NCBI GenBank assembly: GCA_964533055.1
Contig: CAZHKZ010000009.1
Location: forward strand, 1 to 33,245
Direction of reading: 5' to 3'
Source: JACROF01 sp964533055
GTDB lineage: Bacteria > Patescibacteriota > Microgenomatia > Levybacterales > UBA12049
Length of the DNA: 33,245 nucleotides
The notes under the pieces are model-generated. The model had not been told where the DNA came from. It saw only the letters and a list, made by a program, of their open reading frames with translations, and did no database searches. The translations under genes were made by a program, and so were the position numbers. Positions 22,147-30,348 of this stretch are shown piece by piece; within the stretch, counting starts at the first letter, position 1, and each line of letters opens with the position of its first letter.

Positions 22147-25080
22147 ATGGACCCAAAATCATCTTTAGCCCAAACACTCAGGTCTGATCTTATCCAATTT
22201 CCTAAAAGAGCAGCTGCTGTAGATAGGACATGGAGGCAGCTGCTTAAGCTTTATCCTAAAGTTCAATTCAAAAAAATAGTATCTCAGCAGCAATGGGATG
22301 ACTTCTATTCTACTATTCCTGAGAAGGTCCGGAAGCAATTTTCAGAAAAGCCCTTTGACGATCCACTTCTCTGGCTTAATGGTCCAATATCTCAAGATCC
22401 AGCAATACAGAAAATCATATCGCAGATTGCACCAGAGCCGATAAAAAAAGATCGTAAACCTAAAGAAGAAGATCAGGGCTATGGCTCATTTCACCCTGAA
22501 GTAGATCAGCCACCAGAGGACCTCCAAAAAAACCCTGGGGTAGATAGCGATGCTGAGTTAGCTACGCCATCTTCAACTCCCTTTGCCACTCAGCCAGCTA
22601 TTCCTTCTCAGCCTCCAATCACGCTAGTTACTCAAGCAAGAGCGCCAGTCAGCAAAATCTTAGCAGATCTTCGCGCACAAGAAACGGCACCTCAAGGAAT
22701 TATTACTCCAGTCCAGGCTAAAGCAGCTGCGTATTCAGGTGAGATCGTTACAAGTAAAACCCAACCATCTCCAATGGGACCGATCATACCAAGTGCAAAT
22801 AACACTACCTATACTGGGCCAGTTTTAGCAAATTCACGATCATCAGTACCAGCAAATCAGTCCATCAAACCAATCAGGGGAAATTTCTTTAAAGATTTCG
22901 ATCTGCCTGATGCACGCGCGGATGAAAGATCAGACGATAATACTCTTCCTGAGCAAAATCAGGCACCACGATCAAACAACTCTGCTGTTGGCGCCTCGTC
23001 TTACGAATCTCCGCTTGAATATAGCATGCCTATGCCCACTTCTGAGCCAAACATAATGCCTCAGAATGAAGGCGATGAAGGCGAAAGGGGTAGCCGACCG
23101 ACTCCCCCAAGAAGACAGCCCGGGAGAAAAAGAGCTCCAGGACGGGGAATGCTCCCGAGAATTCCAGGTGGCATTGGAAACGCTTCTAAAGTTCTTAGAC
23201 TTGTTGCGTTCATTGGTCCATGGGGCTGGGTGGGAATCGCTGCTGCAATTCTAGTTTTGTTCATTATTATTTTTGTTACTAATCCTGACTCGTCTCAAGA
23301 CCGAGCGTATGATCCACCTACAGTCGATATTAGGACTGGCGATACGACAGTTGAAAACCCCGAGGACAAAGTTCTAGGCGTTGCTACTTCATCAGCAAAT
23401 AACAAGGCAGTTCTGGGTTTAGTCGACAATCTCAGAGATCTTCTTGATGACACGGCTGAAAGAATCAGGGAGTTCGCCGAAAAATATCAAGAATCGCTTG
23501 TAACATACACAATAACTGGAACCTATAATGGCCCTGCATATGAAATTAAAATAGTCTATCCAATCCCCGAAAAGGCTCGCTTTATTAGTGCGTCAGGCGT
23601 ATTCACAGAGCAAAAAGGCACTGACAGAACAACTGGATTGCCAAAAACATCAAGTATCACATGGCTCTTTAGCCAAAATAGCGACTCTTCCCCTTCCGCC
23701 AAAACTATAAATACAGTCTCTGACACAGGGATATCTTATGCTAGATACACCCAATCCCCCTACTCTCTCCCTCAACCGCAAGGTGTCTCAGATGTCACGT
23801 ACAATCAAACGACAATTGATGCACTTAACAGACTCGGGGATGCAGTTGCACAAAACAGTACCTATCTCAAATCGAAATTCTCAAGTCAGTATGTGGACCC
23901 TTTTCTCTCTGTTATTTGGGTTGGAGCAATTGAGGGAATCGGTGATCAACCATACTTTTGGAACTGTAAGGACGTGAGCAAAGATATCAATGCAGGTTGT
24001 GCTGGCGGATATTACTCAGGCGGGTGGCAGGTAGGTTATGGCATCCAAGTCGCTCAAGTTGGTGGACATCTAGCAGCAGACTTTGACTCAATTTATGGAG
24101 CAGGAAAATCTACAAATCCATTAGAGGTGCAACGAGTTGGTCAAACTGTGATCTCTAACTCTGGTGGAAAGATCAGAAATCCTGCAAATTTCCCAAGGGA
24201 CACAATACCCTCACTCGTAAATAAGGCCGGCTCCGGCAACCAAGCAGCTCAACAGGCAATTGCCATCCTTCTTATGGATCAAAAACTTGGAGCCACTGCG
24301 ATTGCCCTTGAAGTGGCTGCTGATATTAGCGCCGGAAATAACTGGGCTCAGACCATGAGAGGCTGGGGAGCATATTATGGTAGCAATATGCAAAACTTCT
24401 CAAATCGCGCTAAAGCAATTGCTGACAAGTATTCCGGGGTTGGAAATGGGGGTAGCGGAACCGCGGGCACGATCTTTGGAAGCAAGTCTTTTACAGTGAC
24501 ACTCCTTCCAATAGTAAAAGACGACGTCCTTGAGAGTGGAAGTGCCACGATCACTGTTGATGAAGTACCTGGCAGCACTACCAACACCCAGACTTCATCT
24601 GAATCTGGATCTACTTCCAACACGATCAATGGTGGACACGTTCCCCCATCAACAAACACGTGTAACACCTACTCACTCTCAAGCAATCCTGCAGGCAAGA
24701 ATTATGGAGACCCGACCTGTAATTATGATAAAAATAAGCTCTTTGACCTTCTTAAAAAGCTCGATCCTACAAATGCAAATTTATGGTTCAATAAGATCAT
24801 CCCTTGTGAGAGCGCTTATAATCCAAATGAGTTCTATCGCTCCGGCGCAGCTGGGGATACCCCCGATCCATATGGCGCATGGGGGCTTTATCAGATGGGA
24901 AGAGGAGCAGATGGGCCCTTCATCAACTTAACAAGGGGTAGTACCAATAATCCTACGAGACCAGAAGATCGAGGAGACGTTAACTGGGAACTCCAGACAA
25001 GTAACGCAGTTAATTTTAATAAGAAGTATCTAGTTCCAAACGGCTTGCCACTTGGTGCGTACTGGCAGTGTGCGAGATAA
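22147..25080 (+). CDS. Membrane-anchored protein with two lysozyme/transglycosylase-like regions (VirB1-like)
   Basis: A 977-aa protein. Residues 1-345 are cytosolic, Pro/Ser/Gln-rich and mostly disordered, ending in a basic Arg/Gly/Pro patch. One span lies at about 350-380 (VGIAAAILVLFIIIFV). Outside, a helical stalk leads to a first lysozyme-like region at about 583-770 (VIWVGAIEGIGDQPYF, with a candidate catalytic Glu, then GGWQVGYGIQVAQVGG). A second follows at about 878-977 (IIPCESAYNPNEFY, then YGAWGLYQMG and a C-terminal AYWQCAR), resembling SLT/resuscitation-factor-like glycosidases. VirB1-type enzymes open peptidoglycan so that the secretion apparatus can pass. It is 55 bases downstream of virB4. 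The second domain is the more convincing; the first could be inactive. Confidence 0.78.
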   Translation: MDPKSSLAQTLRSDLIQFPKRAAAVDRTWRQLLKLYPKVQFKKIVSQQQWDDFYSTIPEKVRKQFSEKPFDDPLLWLNGPISQDPAIQKIISQIAPEPIKKDRKPKEEDQGYGSFHPEVDQPPEDLQKNPGVDSDAELATPSSTPFATQPAIPSQPPITLVTQARAPVSKILADLRAQETAPQGIITPVQAKAAAYSGEIVTSKTQPSPMGPIIPSANNTTYTGPVLANSRSSVPANQSIKPIRGNFFKDFDLPDARADERSDDNTLPEQNQAPRSNNSAVGASSYESPLEYSMPMPTSEPNIMPQNEGDEGERGSRPTPPRRQPGRKRAPGRGMLPRIPGGIGNASKVLRLVAFIGPWGWVGIAAAILVLFIIIFVTNPDSSQDRAYDPPTVDIRTGDTTVENPEDKVLGVATSSANNKAVLGLVDNLRDLLDDTAERIREFAEKYQESLVTYTITGTYNGPAYEIKIVYPIPEKARFISASGVFTEQKGTDRTTGLPKTSSITWLFSQNSDSSPSAKTINTVSDTGISYARYTQSPYSLPQPQGVSDVTYNQTTIDALNRLGDAVAQNSTYLKSKFSSQYVDPFLSVIWVGAIEGIGDQPYFWNCKDVSKDINAGCAGGYYSGGWQVGYGIQVAQVGGHLAADFDSIYGAGKSTNPLEVQRVGQTVISNSGGKIRNPANFPRDTIPSLVNKAGSGNQAAQQAIAILLMDQKLGATAIALEVAADISAGNNWAQTMRGWGAYYGSNMQNFSNRAKAIADKYSGVGNGGSGTAGTIFGSKSFTVTLLPIVKDDVLESGSATITVDEVPGSTTNTQTSSESGSTSNTINGGHVPPSTNTCNTYSLSSNPAGKNYGDPTCNYDKNKLFDLLKKLDPTNANLWFNKIIPCESAYNPNEFYRSGAAGDTPDPYGAWGLYQMGRGADGPFINLTRGSTNNPTRPEDRGDVNWELQTSNAVNFNKKYLVPNGLPLGAYWQCAR

Positions 25081-25092
25081 TTAAATCACGTT

Positions 25093-25605
25093 ATGAATAA
25101 ATCACAATACATTTTAGTAGCAATCGCAGCGCTCCTGGCACTTTTTGTTTTTACGATGGCTCTCTTCTCGTTTTTCCGACCACTTGAGAAGACTTCTGTC
25201 ACACAAACAATTCCAACTCCAACTTCCTCAGAGGTTAAGCCAATCACATATGATCCTTCTGCAAGTGAAAAAATGCTCGAGATGGTAAATACAAGAACTC
25301 CGTTTGGCAGCAAAGATGCAACTCTTCGAGAAGAACTTGCCCTTCGAGCTGAGTCAAATTCCATTATTTATATCTCATCCAATGTTAGGATAGAGTACCT
25401 CAGCTCTCCTGATCAATTTATGGCTGAAATATTGACCCCAGAAATTGACACTGCAAAAAACGAGGCAGTTTCATACCTGAACAGCGTCGGATTAAGCCCT
25501 GACGCAATTTGCCACCTCCCCCTCGTCTTCTATTTAAGTGCTCAGGCTAGAAGATCGCTTCCAGAAAATAGCCCAGCATTTAATCCATTGGCACCAAGCT
25601 GCTAA
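25093..25605 (+). CDS. Single-span membrane-anchored protein, unknown
   Basis: A 170-aa protein with a short cytosolic start, one span at about 7-29 (YILVAIAALLALFVFTMALF), a Pro/Thr linker (TIPTPTSSEVKP) and an external domain of about 120 residues ending in a Cys. There is no lipobox and no family I recognise. The topology equals that of the product at 26365, and loosely that of VirB8/TrbF-like assembly proteins, but no sequence signature supports that. It lies 12 bases after the lysozyme-like gene, so it belongs to the same operon. Confidence 0.78.
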   Translation: MNKSQYILVAIAALLALFVFTMALFSFFRPLEKTSVTQTIPTPTSSEVKPITYDPSASEKMLEMVNTRTPFGSKDATLREELALRAESNSIIYISSNVRIEYLSSPDQFMAEILTPEIDTAKNEAVSYLNSVGLSPDAICHLPLVFYLSAQARRSLPENSPAFNPLAPSC

Positions 25606-25609
25606 TCAT

Positions 25610-26368
25610 ATGAAAAAGTTATTTTTATTACTTATGCCTATCCTAATTGTCCTAGCATCGGGCGCTACACCCACCCTTGCGTTAGCACCCGTCTCAAGCA
25701 ACACCTGCAACTCCATCGTTGGAAAGGGAGAGCTACCCAACAATCAGCAACCCGGATGCACTGCAGCAACAGGTGGAGGTGGCGGACCTGTAACAGCATG
25801 TGCCGTGGCACCACAGGTCAACTTCACAACGGTCGAGCAGTATAGACAAGCGATTCTTACGAAGTTTGGACTCGACCTCTCTTTAACGCTTGACCAAATG
25901 CAGTATGCGTGGGAGGAATTTCATGAAATTGGATGCGTTGGCATACTCCAGGACATCAAGGGTGCTTCCATGCGAAGCTGGGGGTACAACTATTCACAAC
26001 AATTCGCCTGTCCTCAAGATAAAAGTCAGCCAAGTGTCATGGTTGGCGCCCACCATGGAGGCGACTGGGTAAAAGCGCTCCTTCTCCATGAACTCACCCA
26101 TGTCTGGCAATGGTGCAGTACACGAGGCGAAGCTAGTAGACTAGAAATTCCAAGTATTATGAGTCGTGAGGGTGGGATCACAAACTACTCTCGAACTGGA
26201 TGTGGTTTTGGTGTCAGTCTTGTAAATGAAGATCACGCAGACTCAATAGCACTCTTCCTTAATCCCACAGTTGGAGAGCTTACCTGCGGAGGTGGAGCTC
26301 CGAATCCATATACTGGCGGACGGTTTAGACTACACTATAATATGGCAGATACCTATGTAGGCAAATGA
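25610..26368 (+). CDS. Secreted HExxH putative zinc metallopeptidase
   Basis: A 252-aa protein from the ATG at 25610, four bases after the upstream stop; a longer in-frame start at 25538 would lie inside that gene and is rejected. A signal peptide spans 1-25 (LFLLLMPILIVLASGATPTLA). The domain contains HELTHVWQ at 160-167, a classical HExxH zinc-binding motif with Glu161 as base. NEDHADSIALF at 206-216 offers Glu207 or His209 as a third ligand. Several cysteines suggest disulfides outside the cell. I do not recognise the exact family. Possible substrates are wall peptides or proteins of the cell surface or a host. The stop overlaps the next start by 4 bases, so it is in the secretion operon. 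Confidence 0.82.
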   Translation: MKKLFLLLMPILIVLASGATPTLALAPVSSNTCNSIVGKGELPNNQQPGCTAATGGGGGPVTACAVAPQVNFTTVEQYRQAILTKFGLDLSLTLDQMQYAWEEFHEIGCVGILQDIKGASMRSWGYNYSQQFACPQDKSQPSVMVGAHHGGDWVKALLLHELTHVWQWCSTRGEASRLEIPSIMSREGGITNYSRTGCGFGVSLVNEDHADSIALFLNPTVGELTCGGGAPNPYTGGRFRLHYNMADTYVGK

Positions 26369-26991
26369 CAACAAATAAATCAACAATCATTCTCCTCATT
26401 GTTCTCGCGATAGCAATTCTACTTGGAATCATTGTGGCCGTCTACTCAATTGCACCAAAATCTCAACCATCTCCAGCAACGATCGCTGGGACTCCTACTC
26501 CCATCAAAACAGGCTCAAGTGATCAGCAAAAAGAATACCTTATCTCCCCACTTGAAAAAACTACAATTGGAACTACGACTGATTCGCAGATAAAGAGTGC
26601 TTTCACCATAGCATCACAGAGGCAAGACGGAGACGTTACTATCTATGAGGTCAATTCACAAATCCCTGGATCCACGGATCAGATTCGCACGCAAAATGGC
26701 ATAGTTATATTTGAGTCAATCAATACTCAAATTGCAAAACCTGCACCCTCTAAAATCGCGACTCTTGAGCAAAAATACGGCAAGGCAGAAAAAATAATTC
26801 AAAGCGTGGGACAAGGATTCTACACAGACGCACACCTCTATCCATCAAAGGGATTTATGTTCTTTGCGAACAGATATACGAACACTGTCTATTACGTCCA
26901 GCGATTCATACCGATGACAGTCACCCAGTATGAAACAACCTATGGGGAATTCTTAAAGCCTGCTGAGGGTGTAAAAGAAACATTTAACTAG
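26365..26991 (+). CDS. Single-span membrane-anchored protein, unknown
   Basis: A 208-aa protein whose ATG overlaps the upstream stop (ATGA). One span lies at about 8-30 (IILLIVLAIAILLGIIVAVY). A Pro/Thr/Ser linker follows, then an external domain of about 150 residues with mixed strands and helices (VTIYEVNSQIPGSTDQIRTQ, then FMFFANRYTNTVYYVQRFIP). No lipobox, no enzymatic motif and no family recognised. Same topology as the 25093 product. It is the last gene of the operon; its stop codon TAG is the complement of the convergent dnaN stop, the two sharing a CTAG. Confidence 0.8.
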   Translation: MTTNKSTIILLIVLAIAILLGIIVAVYSIAPKSQPSPATIAGTPTPIKTGSSDQQKEYLISPLEKTTIGTTTDSQIKSAFTIASQRQDGDVTIYEVNSQIPGSTDQIRTQNGIVIFESINTQIAKPAPSKIATLEQKYGKAEKIIQSVGQGFYTDAHLYPSKGFMFFANRYTNTVYYVQRFIPMTVTQYETTYGEFLKPAEGVKETFN

Positions 26992-28097
26992 TTCTGAACC
27001 CTGATCGGCATGATCAAATGGAGGAATGAAGCATCATCTTTGATCTTGAATACTCCTGGGTTCAATGGACCTGTCATCTCAAACATCAGTTCAGTTCGAT
27101 CAATATGCGACAGCGCATCGAGAAGATATTTAGCATTGAAAGCAATCTCATTCTCCTCTCCAGTTAGGGTAGCCTCTACATCTACAGTGTTATCGCCCAT
27201 GGACTGAGTCTGAGATGAAACAATGATCTTTTCCTTCATAAGAGTAAGTTTTACAATGTTCGCAGACTCCCTTGCAAAAATAGAGCATATCTTTACTGCC
27301 TTCAACAACTCTTCGCGATCAAATGTAAGTTGTGAGCCATGATCTGTAGGGATAATCTTCTCATATTTAGGAAAATCCCCCTGAATAAGTCTCCCCACTA
27401 AAATTAAGTCCTTTTGCTCAAAGATCACTTGATTACTATTTTTCGCCACATACAGCTGAAGATCTTCCTCGACGTCTTTCAAGGACAAGACCTCTCTAAA
27501 GACTCTGGCTGGTATCAAGAGCTCTTGATCAACTGTGGCTGATCCAGTAGCACCAGCGTGATGCTTTAATGACAACCTATACCCATCTGTACCAACGAAC
27601 AAAAAACCCTCTCCTTCAGACTTCATCAAGATACCGGAGAGAGCTGGTCTCACTGTATCTGTGCTTGCAGAGAAGACTACAAGAGCGACATCTTTTCGAA
27701 GTTCACTCAGTTTTATAGTTGCTAGAAGATCTCCTTTCTCCTCATAAAGCTTTGGGAACTCGCTTGCGGAAATAGTCTGAAAAGAACTCTTCGTCTTCTT
27801 ACTCTCGACTCTAAGGGTATTCTCTTGAAGAGTTAGTGTGATCTTCTCATTCGGAAGTGAGTTTACAAGTTCTATAAATGTCTTTGCAGGAACAGTGATT
27901 GATCCAGCTTCTTCAACTTCAGCTGGCATTCCAGCTTGTATTCCTATTTCAAGATCAGTACTAGATAGCGTTAACGTATCCTTATCTGCAACCAAAAGAA
28001 TATTCATTAATATAGGGAGATCGTTACGTGAAGAGATAGCGTGATTTACAAAAGTGAGCTTTTTCTGGAGATTTTCAGCTAGTAAGGTTACCTTCAT
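26988..28097 (-). CDS. dnaN: DNA polymerase III beta subunit (sliding clamp)
   Basis: A 369-aa protein of normal length with the three-fold repeated clamp architecture. The N-terminus MKVTLLAENLQKKLTFVNHA, the internal VGTDGYRLSLKHH segment and the C-terminal HLIMPIRVQN (the family usually ends in MPMRL or similar) are clear. The protein forms a ring around DNA that tethers polymerase III. It lies directly after dnaA on the same strand, in the ancestral dnaA-dnaN order, separated by a 252-base AT-rich region with DnaA boxes. That gap probably carries its own promoter. Confidence 0.97.
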   Translation of the reverse strand: MKVTLLAENLQKKLTFVNHAISSRNDLPILMNILLVADKDTLTLSSTDLEIGIQAGMPAEVEEAGSITVPAKTFIELVNSLPNEKITLTLQENTLRVESKKTKSSFQTISASEFPKLYEEKGDLLATIKLSELRKDVALVVFSASTDTVRPALSGILMKSEGEGFLFVGTDGYRLSLKHHAGATGSATVDQELLIPARVFREVLSLKDVEEDLQLYVAKNSNQVIFEQKDLILVGRLIQGDFPKYEKIIPTDHGSQLTFDREELLKAVKICSIFARESANIVKLTLMKEKIIVSSQTQSMGDNTVDVEATLTGEENEIAFNAKYLLDALSHIDRTELMFEMTGPLNPGVFKIKDDASFLHLIMPIRVQN

Positions 28098-28349
28098 ATA
28101 TCTTTATTTGTTGTCGTAGTAGTGTATATGGATAAGTGGAAAAATGCAATATAAAAACGTCTCATAATAAGCAGTATTTTCTCAAAAAAGATTATATTCA
28201 CGAGCTAAATCTAATTTCGATTCTATGTGCAACCTTTTCATAATAGTTGTTTTTTAAATTAGATCTAGGCACAAGTGATTGTGTAAAACGTGTGTATAAA
28301 TTTGGGGATATCCTGTGGATAACTGCCCCCTTTTTCTTATCCACTAGTT
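28098..28349. other. oriC: Probable replication origin region between dnaN and dnaA
   Basis: 252 bases without a gene. DnaA boxes: TTATACACA (28299-28291, minus), TTATCCACA (28322-28314, minus) and the weaker TTATCCACT (28337-28345, plus) and TTATCCATA (28135-28127, minus). Another perfect TTATCCACA lies inside the dnaA 3' end (28426-28434). An AT-rich stretch at about 28140-28265 could be the unwinding element. It contains a 9-bp inverted repeat, ATCTAATTT (28209-28217) and AAATTAGAT (28256-28264). The position next to dnaA/dnaN supports the call. Confidence 0.72.
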
Positions 28350-29720
28350 TTACCCCTTTAGGCCCTTTGTTATCCCCGAGATTTCAAGATCAACTCCAGT
28401 CTTCTTTTCCACAAGTTGTGTGATTTTATCCACACCATGCATAACTGTTGTATGATCTCTACCTCCGAGAATGTTGCCGATCTCAACATGAGTGAGTGAA
28501 AGCTCTGTCTTGAGAAGATACATGACGATTTGACGCGCCTTAACAAGGGAGGCATCCCTTTTGGGTCCAGTTAGCTGTGTCTTCTTGACGCCATAGAACT
28601 CCCCTACTTCTCGGATAACATCTTCAGCATGGAGATTCGCACGCTCTTCTCGTTTTGCCATACCAAGTGCTTGCTCTGCAATTTCAAGAGTGATCTGAGT
28701 ATTATTTGTTGTTGCCTCAGTAATGACTCTAAGAAGTAAGCCCTCAAGTGTACGTGTATCTTCAACTCTATCTGCGATAAGTGCTGCTACATCTGGTGGG
28801 AGATTCTGGAGATATTTCTGCGCCTTCATTTGTAGTATTGCAGTCTTGAGCTCAGTGTCTGGCTGCTCAATGTCGACAGTGAGTCCGCCTGCAAATCGAG
28901 ATGAGAGCCTTTTTTCCAACTTCTTAATCTCATGTGGTGGTCTGTCTGACGAAAGACAGATTTGGGCACTATTATCAATGAGAATGTTGAAAGTGTGGAA
29001 TAGCTCTTCCTGCACCCGCTCCTTGCCTTCGACAAATTGGATATCATCTATTAGGAGTAATGTGGCTCCACGAAACCTCCTTTTCATCTGCGCAGTTGAG
29101 TTAGTTCTGATCGCATCGACTACCTCATTGGTGAACTCCTCGCTTGTTATGTAGATAATCTTTTTATTCGGATCTTTCTGGTACACCTCGTTGGCAATAG
29201 CGTGCATGAGATGAGTTTTCCCTACCCCAACTGGTCCATAGAGAAAGAGTGGGTTATAAAATGTTCCGATATTTTTGGCTACTGTTGAGGCGGCCGTGAA
29301 TGCAAGCTGGTTACTCCCTGAGACTGCAAAAGTGGCAAAGGTGTACTCTGCTCTTACTCTTGGAAGGTGACCGATCATTGTGGGTTGGCTGGTGGTTGCA
29401 GCAGGTTTATCAGCCATCTTGATCTCTGACTCTGCAAAAAGAGGTCCCGCTTTTTCGCCAGTATCTTCCTGTGCTATCACCTGGGTGATAAAGAGGAGAT
29501 CATTGTTTTTTCCAGTCTTTTGATCAAGCGCTGCCTTAATGTCTTGAGAAAATCTTTTCTCAAGCATCGTTGTGATCATAGTTGATGGTGCGGCAATTGT
29601 TGCGATATTGTCATCAAGTGCGAGAAGAGTGGTTGGTTTGAAGAGCGTGAGGAAGTTAGCTAAGGAGAGCTGTTTTTTCATGTCGACAAGGACGTCTTGC
29701 CAGAGTTCTTTATTGGTCAT
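28350..29720 (-). CDS. dnaA: Chromosomal replication initiator DnaA
   Basis: A 456-aa protein of normal length. Domain I lies at about 1-80 (LWQDVLVDMKKQLSLANFLT), with a variable linker to about 120. The AAA+ domain has Walker A GPVGVGKTH (162-170), Walker B LLLIDDIQF (221-229) and a sensor II region. The C-terminal DNA-binding domain has the signature GGRDHTTVMHGVDKI, which reads the DnaA box. All key residues are present. It is divergent from rpmH across 145 bases that contain a DnaA box, and a near-match box lies in its own leader, so autoregulation is likely. Confidence 0.98.
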   Translation of the reverse strand: MTNKELWQDVLVDMKKQLSLANFLTLFKPTTLLALDDNIATIAAPSTMITTMLEKRFSQDIKAALDQKTGKNNDLLFITQVIAQEDTGEKAGPLFAESEIKMADKPAATTSQPTMIGHLPRVRAEYTFATFAVSGSNQLAFTAASTVAKNIGTFYNPLFLYGPVGVGKTHLMHAIANEVYQKDPNKKIIYITSEEFTNEVVDAIRTNSTAQMKRRFRGATLLLIDDIQFVEGKERVQEELFHTFNILIDNSAQICLSSDRPPHEIKKLEKRLSSRFAGGLTVDIEQPDTELKTAILQMKAQKYLQNLPPDVAALIADRVEDTRTLEGLLLRVITEATTNNTQITLEIAEQALGMAKREERANLHAEDVIREVGEFYGVKKTQLTGPKRDASLVKARQIVMYLLKTELSLTHVEIGNILGGRDHTTVMHGVDKITQLVEKKTGVDLEISGITKGLKG

Positions 29721-29726
29721 AGAAAT

Positions 29727-29735
29727 TGTTGATAA
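29727..29735 (-). promoter_or_regulatory. DnaA box-like site in the dnaA leader
   Basis: TTATCAACA on the minus strand, one mismatch from TTATCCACA, between the dnaA promoter and its ATG. Confidence 0.5.
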
Positions 29736-29743
29736 CTAGGCGA

Positions 29744-29771
29744 TTTATAATTGCGTGAAGGGCTTTCTCAA
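29744..29771 (-). promoter_or_regulatory. dnaA promoter
   Basis: TTGAGA (29771-29766), a 16-base spacer and TATAAA (29749-29744) on the minus strand, 23 bases before the dnaA ATG. Confidence 0.6.
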
Positions 29772-29807
29772 ATCTAAAGGCAGTGCGAGTACCATGAAGT
29801 CTATCCA

Positions 29808-29816
29808 TGTGGATAA
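29808..29816 (-). promoter_or_regulatory. DnaA box in the rpmH-dnaA intergenic region
   Basis: A perfect TTATCCACA on the minus strand. With the boxes beyond the other end of dnaA it gives a two-part arrangement like the Bacillus origin. Confidence 0.75.
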
Positions 29817-29848
29817 CTCATGTCAAGGTAGTAAAACTGATACAAATC

Positions 29849-29857
29849 TGATATACT
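29849..29857 (+). promoter_or_regulatory. Extended -10 promoter of rpmH
   Basis: TGATATACT (TG-N-TATACT) ends 8 bases before the rpmH ATG. There is no clear -35. Confidence 0.55.
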
Positions 29858-29865
29858 CTTCATCA

Positions 29866-30000
29866 ATGGAAAAATTCGTTACAATGAAAAAGGTTAAGCG
29901 CCAAAGAAAGCATGGCTTTCTCGGTCTTATGCGAACTCATGACGGTCGAAAAAGACTGAAGCGTCGTCGCGACAAAGGACGAGCCTCCTTGTCGATCTAG
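29866..30000 (+). CDS. rpmH: Large ribosomal subunit protein bL34
   Basis: 44 aa from the ATG at 29866. The HGF motif then falls at residues 16-18, exactly as in E. coli L34; an upstream in-frame ATG at 29794 would add residues foreign to the family and lie before the promoter. The core RQRKHGFLGLMRTHDGRKRL and the end RRRDKGRASLSI match the family. It is the first gene of the rpmH-rnpA-yidD-yidC-jag run, three bases before rnpA. Confidence 0.97.
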   Translation: MEKFVTMKKVKRQRKHGFLGLMRTHDGRKRLKRRRDKGRASLSI

Positions 30001-30003
30001 GAA

Positions 30004-30348
30004 ATGTTACGTAGAAAGAATCGTCTACCATCTACCGTTAGACTCACACAACCCTCAACACTTTCCTCCCCCAATTTTATCTTGCGTTTCTCCAAAACTG
30101 AGGGCGATGAAAGTAGGCTTGCTATTGTTATTTCTAAAAAGGTAGATAAAAGTGCTGTTGCGCGAAATCGTATGAGGAGATTGGTTTCGACTTTTATGCA
30201 AGACAATTGGGATCTACTTATGTCGCCTATAGATATGATTGTTATCGTACAGAAATCATTTTCAGTCATATCTCCCGAAGAAAAAGAAGAATTGGTAACA
30301 TCCCTCAGGAGTAAAGGAGTCTTTGTTGAAAAAGCTTCTGATCTTTAG
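30004..30348 (+). CDS. rnpA: Ribonuclease P protein component
   Basis: A 114-aa basic protein with the RnpA fold. It starts MLRRKNRLPS; the RNA-binding signature is KKVDKSAVARNRMRRLV (about 48-64), followed by the IDMIVIVQK strand. It assists the RNase P RNA in 5' processing of tRNA precursors. It lies 3 bases after rpmH, the usual pair, and overlaps the start of yidD. Confidence 0.96.
   Translation: MLRRKNRLPSTVRLTQPSTLSSPNFILRFSKTEGDESRLAIVISKKVDKSAVARNRMRRLVSTFMQDNWDLLMSPIDMIVIVQKSFSVISPEEKEELVTSLRSKGVFVEKASDL

Noticed and set aside
28723..29154. 143-aa plus-strand open frame inside dnaA
   Set aside because: It lies antisense to the conserved ATPase domain and resembles no protein.
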